DNA from: Amycolatopsis regifaucium
Lineage (GTDB): Bacteria; Actinomycetota; Actinomycetes; Mycobacteriales; Pseudonocardiaceae
Assembly (NCBI RefSeq): GCF_001613935.1
Contig: NZ_LQCI01000034.1
Span: 256,813-320,812, forward strand
Length of the DNA stretch: 64,000 nucleotides
Reading direction: 5' to 3'
Part shown: in pieces, positions 1 to 9,108 of the stretch
Layout: each line of letters starts with the position of its first letter
How positions within the stretch are numbered: the stretch's first letter is position 1
The notes under the pieces: generated by a model
Told to the model about the DNA's origin: nothing
The model's input: the letters and a program-made list of their open reading frames with translations, nothing else
Database searches by the model: none
Made by a program: the position numbers and the translations under genes

Positions 1-932
1 TCAGCCAAAACCGCCTGGGCGGCCCCGAAGTCCTCGAACTCGTCGACGTCGAGAGGCCCACGCCCGGCCCGACTCAGATCCTGGTCCGGGTGCACGCCGC
101 GGGCGTCAACCCGGTGGACTGGAAGACCCGCGAGACCGGCGGGATCGGCCCGATGGGCGACCCGCCGTACATCCTCGGCTGGGACGTGTCCGGCGTGGTC
201 GAGGAGGTCGGCGCGGGTGCGTCCCTGTTCTCCCCTGGTGACGAGGTCTTCGGCATGCCGTCGTTTCCGTTCCAGGCCGGGGCCTACGCCGAATACGTGG
301 CCGCGCCGAGCCGTCACTTCGCGCGCAAACCGTCCACTTTGGATCATGTGCACGCGGCGGCGGTCCCGCTCGCCGGGCTCACCGTCTGGCAGAGCCTCGT
401 CGACACGGCCGACATCCAGCCGGGGCAACGGGTCCTGATCCACGCGGCGGCCGGTGGGGTCGGCCATCTCGCGGTCCAGATCGCCAAGGCGCGCGGCGCG
501 TACGTGATCGGCACGGCCAGCGCCGCCAAGCACGCTTTCCTTCGCGGCCTCGGCGCGGACGAACTCGTCGACTATCGCGCCGCGGACTTCGCCGAGGAGG
601 TCCGCGACGTCGACGTCGTCCTTGACACGATCGGCATGGAGTACGGGCCGCGGTCGCTCAAGACCTTGCGCCGCGGCGGCAGGCTGATCCAGCTGACCCG
701 CACCAACGACGAGCGGATGCCCGAATTGGCCGCCGCCTCGGGCGTCACCTGCGGATTCACCCTCGCCGAGCCGGATCGCGCCGGGCTACTGGCACTGGCG
801 GACCTGGTCGACGGCGGACAGCTCAAGCCGACCATCGACACCGTGTTCCCGTTGGAAGAAGCCGCGAAGGCGCAGGAACTCGTGGCAGGCGGCCGCACCA
901 CCGGGAAGGTCGTGCTCGCCGTCGCCGAGTAG
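1..932 (+). CDS. NADP-dependent zinc-less MDR oxidoreductase (5' partial)
   Basis: This is a quinone-oxidoreductase-like member of the medium-chain dehydrogenase/reductase superfamily. The reading frame is already open at the window edge (first full codon at base 3), so only a few N-terminal residues are missing. The GroES-like part carries HAAGVNPVDWK and GWDVSGVV. The Rossmann part carries LIHAAAGGVGHLAVQIAKARGA, the nucleotide-binding motif of the zinc-free branch. No structural zinc Cys cluster is visible. Substrate cannot be read from sequence; relatives reduce quinones or enones with NADPH. A paralogue of the same family sits at 31375-32265 with matching motifs. A perfect hairpin (948-989) follows the stop. 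Confidence 0.9.
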   Translation, partial: SQNRLGGPEVLELVDVERPTPGPTQILVRVHAAGVNPVDWKTRETGGIGPMGDPPYILGWDVSGVVEEVGAGASLFSPGDEVFGMPSFPFQAGAYAEYVAAPSRHFARKPSTLDHVHAAAVPLAGLTVWQSLVDTADIQPGQRVLIHAAAGGVGHLAVQIAKARGAYVIGTASAAKHAFLRGLGADELVDYRAADFAEEVRDVDVVLDTIGMEYGPRSLKTLRRGGRLIQLTRTNDERMPELAAASGVTCGFTLAEPDRAGLLALADLVDGGQLKPTIDTVFPLEEAAKAQELVAGGRTTGKVVLAVAE

Positions 933-947
933 AACCGGTGGACAAGT

Positions 948-989
948 GGAGTCTGTAGTCCGTATCGTCAGAGACGGACTACAGACTCC
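948..989. promoter_or_regulatory. Perfect 16-bp inverted repeat: terminator or repressor operator
   Basis: The arms GGAGTCTGTAGTCCGT (948-963) and its exact reverse complement (974-989) are separated by 10 bases and followed by GTTTTGT. It lies 16 bases after the oxidoreductase stop and 24 bases before the next start. As RNA it would be a strong hairpin with a short T-rich tail, so it could end the upstream transcript. As DNA it is also a good size for a TetR-type operator. The sequence does not decide between these. Confidence 0.6.
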
Positions 990-1012
990 GTTTTGTCTGA
1001 CTGGGAGGACCC

Positions 1013-1906
1013 ATGACCACACCCCGCGACGTCTTCGCCGAGCTTTCCGAACTCGTCACCACCCGACGGTGGGACGAGCTGTTCGAGCTCTACGCGGAAG
1101 ACGCCGTCGTCGAGAATCCGCAGCGCCCGCCCGTGCCGTCCCGGTTCGAAGGTCGCGAAACGCTGCGAAAGATCTTCTCCGGAGGACTGAACGTCAGCAT
1201 GAAACGAGCGGATGTCCTGATTCACGGGACAACCGACCCAGAGGTGATCGTCGCCGAGTACCGCAACGTCGGTGAACTGCTCGACACCGGGAAATCCTTC
1301 GACATCGCCAATGTCCAAGTCCTCCGAGTACGAGACGGACTCATCGCGCACTCCCGCGACTACCACGACTACCTGCGCCTGACCGCGGCACGCGACGGCC
1401 TCGAAGAACTCGCCAAGAGCTACGAAACGGCAGAGCGGGAGATCACGCCGGTCCCGCCCCGGCCCGAGTCGACAGCGGATCCGAAGAGTCCGCGCGGGGT
1501 GTTCGAGCGACTCGTCTACGGCGTGGCGGACGGAGCGTGGAGTGAACTATCCGCGCTCTACGCCGAGGAAACCCAGGTGACGCACCCCTTCCTGCCCGGT
1601 GCGAAGACGCTGAGGAGCAGGGCGAATCTGCACGAGCATTTCAAGTTCGGCGAGCAGGGCAAGGTTCGCTTCCAGGTACGGGATCTGGTGATCCACGAGA
1701 CCCTCGACCCCGAAGTGGTGATCGGCGAGTTCGACTACCAGGGCACGGCGGGAGACAGCCCGGAGTTCCGCGTCTCCAACATCTTCGTGCTGCGCGTGCG
1801 CGACGGGCTGATCGTCGAATCGCGCGACTACGCCGACCATCTCGCCATCGCGGCCGCCACCGGACGGCTCGGCGAACTGATCGCGCGCGTGCGTGCCGAA
1901 AGCTAG
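1013..1906 (+). CDS. Tandem NTF2/SnoaL-like protein
   Basis: A 297-residue protein made of two copies of the NTF2/SnoaL cone fold, roughly residues 1-130 and 155-290. The copies align through VFAELSELV...WDELFELYAEDAVVENP and VFERLVYGV...WSELSALYAEETQVTHP, and both end in VLRVRDGLI...SRDY. Single SnoaL-like proteins are normally 120-150 residues, so this is an internal duplication or fusion. Members act as small-molecule isomerases, cyclases, hydrolases or non-catalytic binders; no specific substrate is implied. The start ATG has GGAGGA just upstream. The stop overlaps the stop of the convergent DUF397 gene by 4 bases. Confidence 0.8.
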   Translation: MTTPRDVFAELSELVTTRRWDELFELYAEDAVVENPQRPPVPSRFEGRETLRKIFSGGLNVSMKRADVLIHGTTDPEVIVAEYRNVGELLDTGKSFDIANVQVLRVRDGLIAHSRDYHDYLRLTAARDGLEELAKSYETAEREITPVPPRPESTADPKSPRGVFERLVYGVADGAWSELSALYAEETQVTHPFLPGAKTLRSRANLHEHFKFGEQGKVRFQVRDLVIHETLDPEVVIGEFDYQGTAGDSPEFRVSNIFVLRVRDGLIVESRDYADHLAIAAATGRLGELIARVRAES

Positions 1907-2166
1907 GACGGCAGGTTGAATTCGCCGTCCCGGACGCCCTTCACGAAGGCGTCCCATTCCGCCGGGGTGAACACCAGGATGTTGACGTCCGGGTTCGAGG
2001 ACTGGCGCATCGCGGTGTAGGTGACACCGTCGGTGTGCGGCACGAAGGCGTACTCGACGCAGTCGTCGAGATCGGCGCCTTCCGGCTCCGCCCGGATCCA
2101 CTTCGCGTCGCTCAGGTCCAGTTCGTGCCGGATGTGGGCCTTGTCGTCCACCGGCTGCTTACTCAT
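1903..2166 (-). CDS. DUF397 domain protein
   Basis: An 87-residue acidic protein whose C-terminal half (VNILVFTPAEWDAFVKGVRDGEF) is the DUF397 signature. DUF397 proteins are abundant in filamentous actinomycetes and usually sit next to an XRE-type helix-turn-helix gene. Here there is no such partner on either side, so it is an orphan copy. I chose the ATG at 2166 because the protein then begins MSKQPVDDK; a longer frame upstream runs into the palindrome and looks non-coding. Its function is unknown; regulation together with XRE partners is the usual proposal. Confidence 0.8.
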   Translation of the reverse strand: MSKQPVDDKAHIRHELDLSDAKWIRAEPEGADLDDCVEYAFVPHTDGVTYTAMRQSSNPDVNILVFTPAEWDAFVKGVRDGEFNLPS

Positions 2167-2198
2167 GGTGCCCACGCTATCGCTTTCCGATGCGTAAA

Positions 2199-2241
2199 CG
2201 AAGGGCCCTTCACCGTGTCTCACACGATGAAGGGCCCTTCG
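2199..2241. repeat. Family B palindrome after ilvC
   Basis: Two 20-base arms (2199-2218 and 2222-2241) are complementary except at one position, with a 3-base loop. The core is CGATGAAGGGCCC. It begins 9 bases after the ilvC stop (minus strand) and could end that transcript. It belongs to the same family as 18412-18468 and 32427-32481, so it is a dispersed element rather than an ilvC-specific terminator. Confidence 0.8.
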
Positions 2242-2249
2242 AGGGAGAA

Positions 2250-3263
<1,014 letters not shown>

Positions 3264-3305
3264 GAGGGGTACTACTTCCTTTCCTGACTTACTGACTAAA
3301 GACTT

Positions 3306-3812
3306 TCAGCGGGCGGAGGTGGCGGTGATGGAGCGCGCGCCCCGGCCGACCGCGACCATTCCGGACTGGACCAGTTCGCGGATGCCATAGGGCTCCAGCA
3401 TCCGCAGCAGGGCACCGATCTTGTCCGAGGTCCCGGTGGCTTCGACGGTGAGCGCCTCGGGCGACACATCCACCACCTTCGCGCGGAAAAGCTGGACTGT
3501 CTCCAGCACCTGGCTGCGCACGGTGTTGTCGGCCCGGACCTTGACGAGCAGCAGTTCGCGCTGCACGGCCGTGGACTTTTCCAGTTCCACGATCTTGATG
3601 ACGTTCACCAGCTTGTTGAGCTGTTTGGTCACCTGTTCGAGCGGTAGCTCTTCGACGGCGACCACGATCGTCATCCGGGACACCTCGGGGTTCTCCGTGG
3701 GCCCGACGGCGAGGGATTCGATGTTGAAACCGCGCCGGGAGAACAGGCCGGAAACCCGCGCGAGGACACCGGGCTTGTTCTCCACCAGAACGCTCAAGGT
3801 GTGCACGCTCAT
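3306..3812 (-). CDS. ilvN: Acetolactate synthase regulatory subunit
   Basis: The small subunit (168 residues) of acetohydroxyacid synthase. An N-terminal ACT domain begins HTLSVLVENKPGVLARVSGLF and includes RRGFNIESLAVG. In this family it mediates valine feedback inhibition and activates the catalytic subunit. The C-terminal half is the typical small-subunit domain. The start codon overlaps the ilvB stop in an ATGA arrangement, so translation is coupled to ilvB and keeps the subunits in balance. Confidence 0.96.
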   Translation of the reverse strand: MSVHTLSVLVENKPGVLARVSGLFSRRGFNIESLAVGPTENPEVSRMTIVVAVEELPLEQVTKQLNKLVNVIKIVELEKSTAVQRELLLVKVRADNTVRSQVLETVQLFRAKVVDVSPEALTVEATGTSDKIGALLRMLEPYGIRELVQSGMVAVGRGARSITATSAR

Positions 3813-5683
3813 CGGGTTTCTCCTTCTGTGGCGGCGTTCAGCTCCGCCTCGGCGGCGACCTCGTCGTCGTCGAAGAGCGGGCGGATTCCGCGCACGGCCA
3901 TGATTTCGTCGTTACCGGTGCCCGCGGCCACCATGGGCCACACCTGGGCATCCTTCCCCACCACGAAATCGATCACGACGGGGCGGTCGTTGATCTCCAT
4001 GGCGCGCCGGATGGTGGCGTCGACGTCCTCCTTGGTCTCGCAGCGCAGCCCGGCGCAGCCGAGCGCCTCCGCGAGCAGGGTGAAGTCGGGGATGCGGTGC
4101 TTGTGGGTACCGAGGTCGGTGTTGGAGTACCGCTCCGAGTAGAAGAGGTTCTGCCACTGGCGGACCATGCCCAGGTTGCCGTTGTTGATGACGGCGACCT
4201 TGATCGGCGCGCCTTCGATGGCGCAGGTGGCCAATTCCTGGTTCGTCATCTGGAAACAGCCGTCGCCGTCGATGGCCCAGACCTGCTTGTCCGGGACGCC
4301 GAACTTGGCGCCCATCGCGGCCGGGACGGCGAAGCCCATCGTGCCGAGGCCGCCGGAGTTGATCCAGGTGCGCGGGTTCTCGTACTTCACGAACTGCGCG
4401 GCCCACATCTGGTGCTGGCCGACGCCCGCGGTGTAGACCGCGTCCGGGCCGACGAGTTCACCGATGCGCTGGATGACGTACTGCGGGGAAAGGGTTCCGT
4501 CCTCGGGCCATTCGTAACCGGCCGGGTAGTCATCGCGCCAGGAGCCGACCTGTGTCCACCAGTCCTTCAGATCCGGCTTCGCGGACTTGTCTGTCTCGGC
4601 GCGGACGGCCTCGATCAGCTCGGTGATGATCTCCGCGCAGTCGCCGACGATCGGCACGTCCGCCTTGCGGTTCTTGGAGATCTCCGCCGGGTCGATGTCG
4701 GCGTGGACGATGGCGGCGTCCGGGGCGAACGAGGACAGCTGCCCGGTGACGCGGTCGTCGAAGCGGGCGCCGAGGGCGATCAGCAGATCCGCGCGCTGCA
4801 TCGCGGCGACGGCGGCGACCGAACCGTGCATCCCCGGCATGCCGAGGTGCTGCGGGTGCGAGTCGGGGAACGCGCCGCGGGCCATCAGCGTGGTGACGAC
4901 CGGGATCCCGGTCAGCTCGGCCAGTTCCATCAGCTGACGGGAGGCGTCGGCCTTGATGACGCCGCCGCCGACGTAGAGGACCGGGCGGCGCGACTTGCCG
5001 ATCAGGCGGGCGGCCTCGCGGACCTGCTTGCCGTGCGGGCGCAGCGTGGGCCGGTACCCCGGCAGCCGCATCTCCGTCGGCCAGGAGAAGGAGGTCATCT
5101 CCTGCAGGACGTCCTTGGGGATGTCCACCAGGACCGGGCCGGGGCGGCCGGTCGAGGCGAGGTGGAAGGCCTCCGCGATGGTGCGCGGGATGTCGATGGG
5201 GTCGGTGACCAGGAAGTTGTGCTTGGTGATCGGCATCGTGATGCCGCAGATGTCGGCCTCCTGGAAGGCGTCCGTGCCGATCAGCGCACGCGACTGCTGA
5301 CCGGTGATGGCGACCACCGGGACCGAGTCCATGTTCGCGTCGGCCAGCGGGGTGACCAGGTTGGTCGCGCCGGGACCCGACGTGGCCATGCACACCCCGA
5401 CCTTGCCGGTCGCCTGCGCGTAGCCGGTGGCGGCGTGGCCGGCGCCCTGCTCGTGGCGGACCAGGACGTGGCGGACCTTCGTCGAGTCAAGCAACGGGTC
5501 GTACGCCGGAAGAATGGTGCCGCCGGGAATACCGAACACGACTTCCGCGCCCACCGCCTCGAGCGAACGGACGAGCGACTGCGCGCCCGTGACCCGCACC
5601 GGGGTCCCGGCGGGCGGCGCCGGCTTGGGTCGGGCTCCGGCGGTACCGGAGTTCGCATCAGCTCGCGAGGTGGCACTGGTCAT
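3809..5683 (-). CDS. ilvB: Acetolactate synthase catalytic subunit
   Basis: The large thiamine-diphosphate subunit, 624 residues. It condenses pyruvate with pyruvate or 2-ketobutyrate, the committed step of branched-chain amino acid synthesis. Visible motifs are FGIPGGTILPAYDPL, the catalytic Glu in HEQGAGHAA (E78), and the ThDP motif beginning GDGCFQMTNQE and ending NNGNLGM. The first 30 residues are Pro/Ala-rich and unlike the fold, as is common in actinobacterial IlvB. It is the first structural gene after the leader peptide and attenuator. Confidence 0.97.
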   Translation of the reverse strand: MTSATSRADANSGTAGARPKPAPPAGTPVRVTGAQSLVRSLEAVGAEVVFGIPGGTILPAYDPLLDSTKVRHVLVRHEQGAGHAATGYAQATGKVGVCMATSGPGATNLVTPLADANMDSVPVVAITGQQSRALIGTDAFQEADICGITMPITKHNFLVTDPIDIPRTIAEAFHLASTGRPGPVLVDIPKDVLQEMTSFSWPTEMRLPGYRPTLRPHGKQVREAARLIGKSRRPVLYVGGGVIKADASRQLMELAELTGIPVVTTLMARGAFPDSHPQHLGMPGMHGSVAAVAAMQRADLLIALGARFDDRVTGQLSSFAPDAAIVHADIDPAEISKNRKADVPIVGDCAEIITELIEAVRAETDKSAKPDLKDWWTQVGSWRDDYPAGYEWPEDGTLSPQYVIQRIGELVGPDAVYTAGVGQHQMWAAQFVKYENPRTWINSGGLGTMGFAVPAAMGAKFGVPDKQVWAIDGDGCFQMTNQELATCAIEGAPIKVAVINNGNLGMVRQWQNLFYSERYSNTDLGTHKHRIPDFTLLAEALGCAGLRCETKEDVDATIRRAMEINDRPVVIDFVVGKDAQVWPMVAAGTGNDEIMAVRGIRPLFDDDEVAAEAELNAATEGETR

Positions 5684-5763
5684 CGCTTGTATGCCTCGTC
5701 TTGTCTAGTCACTCGTTCGGGTATTCATTGGCTGGTTCGGCGGTTGAAATTGTTCCAGGCAAC

Positions 5764-5813
5764 AAAAAACCCCCGCCGACCGGAGTGGTCGCACGAGGGT
5801 CGCGCGTCGACGC
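5764..5813 (-). terminator. ilvB attenuator terminator
   Basis: Read on the minus strand, a GC-rich hairpin (5769-5800: an outer ACCC..GGGT stem and an inner CGACC..GGTCG stem with a small internal bulge) is followed immediately by six T residues. The segment just upstream, GCGCGTCGACGC on the plus strand at 5802-5813, is an exact 12-base complement of a segment inside the leader peptide (5831-5842). A ribosome stalled in the leader would block that pairing. This is the standard layout of transcription attenuation. Confidence 0.8.
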
Positions 5814-5826
5814 AGCGGAGACTTCC

Positions 5827-5874
5827 CTAAGCGTCGACGCGCTTGGGAAGTACGAGGCCGGTCTGCGTTGTCAC
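5827..5874 (-). CDS. ilvB leader peptide
   Basis: A 15-codon frame starting with GTG: MTTQTGLVLPKRVDA. It lies about 10 bases after the predicted promoter and just before the attenuator hairpin. The consecutive Leu-Val-Leu codons and a later Val match regulation by branched-chain aminoacyl-tRNA supply. Actinobacterial ilvB genes are known to carry short leader peptides with an LVL..KRV-like run, and this matches. The GTG start has little or no ribosome site, so initiation may be near-leaderless. Confidence 0.75.
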   Translation of the reverse strand: MTTQTGLVLPKRVDA

Positions 5875-5881
5875 GTTGGTG

Positions 5882-5911
5882 AAACTAGCCGGTCCCCGTC
5901 GAGAGTGTCAA
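5882..5911 (-). promoter_or_regulatory. ilvB promoter
   Basis: On the minus strand, TTGACA (5906-5911) and TAGTTT (5882-5887) are separated by 18 bases. Transcription would begin about 5875, immediately ahead of the leader peptide start at 5874. It is one of the best sigma-70-type promoters in the window. Confidence 0.65.
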
Positions 5912-6005
5912 CTCTGCGGGACGGCGATTCCGCATGCTGGACACCTTGGGGGCGTGGCGCGACCCGCGTTCGAGGCCCGGAAGGCGGCGGTGCACCATCT
6001 TCGAC

Positions 6006-6464
6006 GTGGCAGAAGAAAAGCAGCAGGAACAGGCGAACGAGGACCGTAAGGCCGTCTTCAAAATTCCGAACACGGCGTTGCTGGCGATCGCTTTTCTCGT
6101 CGTTTGTGTGACGCCTGTCGCGTTCGGCGACGTGCCGTACCTCCAATGGCTCTACCTCTTCCCGATCGCGCTGGCGGTGTTCGTGATCCGGACCCGCACG
6201 ACCGCGACGGCGAACGGCCTGGAGGTCCGCACGATGTTCGGACGGCGGGAGTTGCCGTGGTCCTCCCTCAAGGGCCTCGCCATCACCGACAAGGCGAAGG
6301 TGCAGGCGGTGCTGAAGGACGAGACCAAGGTCGCCCTTCCCGCCGTGCGCACTCGCCATCTTCCGGTGATCTCGCTGGTCAGCGCGGGCCGCATGGCCGA
6401 TCCCTCCGGGCTGACCGACAACATCGGCAAGGCTCCGGAGAAGAGCGCCGATTCCGGGGAGTAG
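6006..6464 (+). CDS. PH-domain membrane protein (Cfp6-like)
   Basis: A 152-residue protein with a charged N-terminus, two hydrophobic segments (NTALLAIAFLVVCVTPVAF and LQWLYLFPIALAVFVI), then a bacterial PH-like domain containing RTMFGRRELPWSSLKGLAI. It sits divergently next to ilvB, the position of M. tuberculosis cfp6 (Rv3004), which is the same type of protein. Its biochemical role is unknown. I chose the GTG at 6006, since translation from there begins VAEEKQQEQ. A longer form starting at 5934 is possible, but its extra residues look non-coding and neither start has a clear ribosome site. Confidence 0.8.
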   Translation: MAEEKQQEQANEDRKAVFKIPNTALLAIAFLVVCVTPVAFGDVPYLQWLYLFPIALAVFVIRTRTTATANGLEVRTMFGRRELPWSSLKGLAITDKAKVQAVLKDETKVALPAVRTRHLPVISLVSAGRMADPSGLTDNIGKAPEKSADSGE

Positions 6465-6527
6465 GATTGGTAGGACCAGTTTGGCGCTCGTTCGCCCTGG
6501 TCCTCATCCCGACCCTTGGAGTCAGCC

Positions 6528-8372
6528 GTGCCCCCACTCCGTTCCCGGACCACCACCCACGGCCGCAACGCGGCGGGCGCCCGCTCGCTCTGGCGTGCCA
6601 CCGGAATGACCGACAGCGACTTCGGCAAGCCGATCGTCGCCATCGCGAACTCCTACACCCAGTTCGTGCCGGGGCACGTGCACCTCAAGGATCTCGGCGA
6701 GATCGTGGCCGGCGCGGTGAAGGAGGCGGGCGGGGTCGCCCGCGAGTTCCACACGATCGCCGTCGACGACGGAATCGCCATGGGACACAGCGGAATGCTC
6801 TACTCGCTGCCCTCGCGCGAAATCATCGCCGACTCCGTCGAGTACATGGTGAACGCGCACCAGGCCGACGCCCTGGTCTGCATCTCCAACTGCGACAAGA
6901 TCACCCCGGGCATGCTGAACGCGGCCATGCGGCTGAACATCCCGGTGGTGTTCGTCTCCGGTGGCCCGATGGAGGCCGGGAAGGCCGTGGTCGTCGGCGG
7001 GGTCGCGCAGGCGCCCACCGACCTGATCACCGCGATCGCCGCGTCGGCCAGCAGCGAGGTCGACGACGATGGTCTGTCCATTGTGGAGCGCTCCGCCTGC
7101 CCGACCTGCGGTTCGTGTTCGGGCATGTTCACCGCGAACTCGATGAACTGCCTGACCGAGGCGCTCGGGCTCTCGCTGCCGGGCAACGGCTCCACCCTCG
7201 CGACGCACGCCGCGCGCAAGGCGCTGTTCGAGGACGCCGGACGCACGGTCGTCGAACTGTGCAAGCGCTGGTACTCCCACGACGACCAGTCCGCGCTCCC
7301 GCGCTCGATCGCGTCGAAGAAGGCGTTCGAGAACGCGATGGCCCTCGACATGGCGATGGGCGGTTCGACCAACACGGTGCTGCACATCCTCGCCGCCGCG
7401 CAGGAGGGCGAGGTCGACTTCACCATCGACGACATCGACGCCATCGGCCGCCGGGTGCCGTGCCTGTCGAAGGTCGCGCCGAACTCGGACTACCACATGG
7501 AGGACGTCCACCGCGCCGGCGGCATCCCGGCCATCCTCGGCGAGCTGTACCGTGGCGGGCTGCTGAACACCGACGTCCACTCCGTGCACTCGCCGGACCT
7601 CGAGTCGTGGCTGTCCACTTGGGACATCCGCGCGGAGGAGCCGTCGGCGCGGGCGATCGAGCTGTTCCACGCGGCCCCCGGCGGCGTCCGGACCACGGAG
7701 GCGTTCTCCACCGAGAATCGCTGGTCCTCTTTGGACACCGACGCCGAGAACGGCTGCATCCACGACGTCGAGCACGCCTACACCAAGGACGGCGGGCTCG
7801 CGATCCTGCGCGGGAACCTCGCCGAGAACGGCGCGGTCATCAAGTCCGCGGGCATCGACGAGGAACTCTGGCACTTCGAGGGCCCGGCGCGGGTGCTGGA
7901 AAGCCAGGAGGAGGCGGTTTCGGCCATCCTCAAGAAGGAGATCCAGCCCGGTGAGGTGCTGGTGATCCGGTACGAGGGCCCGGCAGGCGGCCCGGGAATG
8001 CAGGAGATGCTGCACCCGACGGCGTTCCTCAAGGGCTCCGGCCTCGGCAAGAAGTGCGCGCTGATCACCGACGGCCGGTTCTCCGGTGGCTCGGCGGGCA
8101 TCTCCGTCGGGCACATCTCCCCCGAAGCCGCCGCGGGCGGGACGATCGGCCTCGTCCAGAACGGCGACCGCATCCTGCTCGACGTCCACGAGCGCCGCCT
8201 CGAACTGCTCGTCGACGCGGACGTCCTCGCCGAGCGGCGGGCGAAGATGGAGGCGAGCGAGCGGCCGTGGCAGCCGGTCTCGCGGGACCGGCCGATCACC
8301 GCCGCGCTGCGGGCCTACGCGCGGATGGCGACTTCCGCCGACACCGGCGCCGTGCGCGACCCGAACAAGTAA
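6528..8372 (+). CDS. ilvD: Dihydroxy-acid dehydratase
   Basis: An iron-sulfur dihydroxy-acid dehydratase of about 614 residues. It dehydrates dihydroxyisovalerate and dihydroxymethylvalerate to the 2-keto acids, the step after IlvC. Cluster-ligand motifs are CISNCDKITPGM and ACPTCGSCSGMFTANSMNC. MGGSTNTVLH and GRFSGGSAGISVGH are also canonical. The GTG at 6528 gives the usual start PPLRSRTTTHGRN, with GGAG upstream; a TTG four codons earlier is less likely. It is separated from ilvBNC by the PH gene and reads in the opposite direction, so it must be regulated separately. Confidence 0.96.
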   Translation: MPPLRSRTTTHGRNAAGARSLWRATGMTDSDFGKPIVAIANSYTQFVPGHVHLKDLGEIVAGAVKEAGGVAREFHTIAVDDGIAMGHSGMLYSLPSREIIADSVEYMVNAHQADALVCISNCDKITPGMLNAAMRLNIPVVFVSGGPMEAGKAVVVGGVAQAPTDLITAIAASASSEVDDDGLSIVERSACPTCGSCSGMFTANSMNCLTEALGLSLPGNGSTLATHAARKALFEDAGRTVVELCKRWYSHDDQSALPRSIASKKAFENAMALDMAMGGSTNTVLHILAAAQEGEVDFTIDDIDAIGRRVPCLSKVAPNSDYHMEDVHRAGGIPAILGELYRGGLLNTDVHSVHSPDLESWLSTWDIRAEEPSARAIELFHAAPGGVRTTEAFSTENRWSSLDTDAENGCIHDVEHAYTKDGGLAILRGNLAENGAVIKSAGIDEELWHFEGPARVLESQEEAVSAILKKEIQPGEVLVIRYEGPAGGPGMQEMLHPTAFLKGSGLGKKCALITDGRFSGGSAGISVGHISPEAAAGGTIGLVQNGDRILLDVHERRLELLVDADVLAERRAKMEASERPWQPVSRDRPITAALRAYARMATSADTGAVRDPNK

Positions 8373-8389
8373 CCCCCCGGCACAAGCAT

Positions 8390-8462
8390 GCATTTAGAGG
8401 ACTGAATGCGCCCTTCGCTCACTCCACGTGGGCGGACCGAGCGCGTTTAGTCCTCTAAATGC
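8390..8462. repeat. Family A palindrome pair
   Basis: Inverted units GCATTTAGAGGACT (8390-8403) and AGTCCTCTAAATGC (8449-8462) match perfectly; the complementarity extends to 22 bases with two mismatches. They enclose about 40 unrelated bases. The element lies between the convergent ilvD and DoxX genes and could act as a two-way terminator. Copies occur at six other loci. Confidence 0.85.
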
Positions 8463-8477
8463 GTCTCGCTCCGCGGG

Positions 8478-9044
8478 TCAGCGGCACAGGACGATCACCA
8501 CGACCGAAGCCGCGGCCGCGATCAGGAGGCCGATCAGGCCGAACGAAAGCGGCCGCTTCCGCCACGGGGTGTTCACGTCCAGCGCGATCCGCCCGGCCCC
8601 CGCGAGCAGGACGGTCAGCGAGGCCGCGCCCAGCAAGAGTTCGAACTCGAAGCCCTGGCCGTCCTTCTGGAAGAACCCGCCGCTGAACTTCACGTACACG
8701 ATGTTCGCGCAGACCCCGAGCAACGCGGCGGCACCGATCGGGGTGAACAGGCCGACCAGGACGAGCGCGCCGCCGAGCACCTCGCTGATGCCGGTGATCC
8801 ACGAAAGCAGCGTGGTCTGGCTGGTGTAGCCGAGGTTGCCGAGCACCCTCGCGAAGCCGCCGACCCCGGGGCCGCCGAAGGCACCGAAGAGGTGTTGGAG
8901 CCCGTGCGCGCCCATGGTCACGCCGAGCACGACTCGCAGGACAAGCAGACCGAGATCGATCCCGCCCCTGGTCTCCACCGGGTCCGGGCCACCACCGGGG
9001 TCGGCCACGTCCGAGATCATGCTGGTCTGGTAGTCATCGCTCAC
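8478..9044 (-). CDS. DoxX family membrane protein
   Basis: A 188-residue integral membrane protein with four or five hydrophobic segments, including LGLLVLRVVLGVTMGAHGLQ, LVLVGLFTPIGAAALLGV, a segment ending VLLAGAGRIAL, and FGLIGLLIAAAASVVVIVL. The motif GAHGLQHLFGAFGGPG is typical of DoxX. The M. tuberculosis homologue at the same position is Rv3005c, a DoxX protein reported to form an oxidative-stress complex with SodA and SseA. I see neither partner here. It is the last gene of a probable minus-strand transcript that begins at 10898. Confidence 0.88.
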   Translation of the reverse strand: MSDDYQTSMISDVADPGGGPDPVETRGGIDLGLLVLRVVLGVTMGAHGLQHLFGAFGGPGVGGFARVLGNLGYTSQTTLLSWITGISEVLGGALVLVGLFTPIGAAALLGVCANIVYVKFSGGFFQKDGQGFEFELLLGAASLTVLLAGAGRIALDVNTPWRKRPLSFGLIGLLIAAAASVVVIVLCR

Positions 9045-9108
9045 GCGCGAAGAGTAGGGGAAACAGGCGCCTCAAGCGACTGACCAGCCGCCGATTCGCT
9101 GTGTCGGC

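Noticed and set aside
4097..5830. A 577-residue open frame antisense to ilvB
   Set aside because: Its residues are the Arg/Gly/Asp/Leu-rich type produced by reading a high-GC gene backwards. ilvB itself is certain from its motifs.
6104..8393. Two frames of over 600 residues on both strands across ilvD
   Set aside because: Low-complexity Arg/Gly/Ala-rich shadows of ilvD with no recognisable domain.
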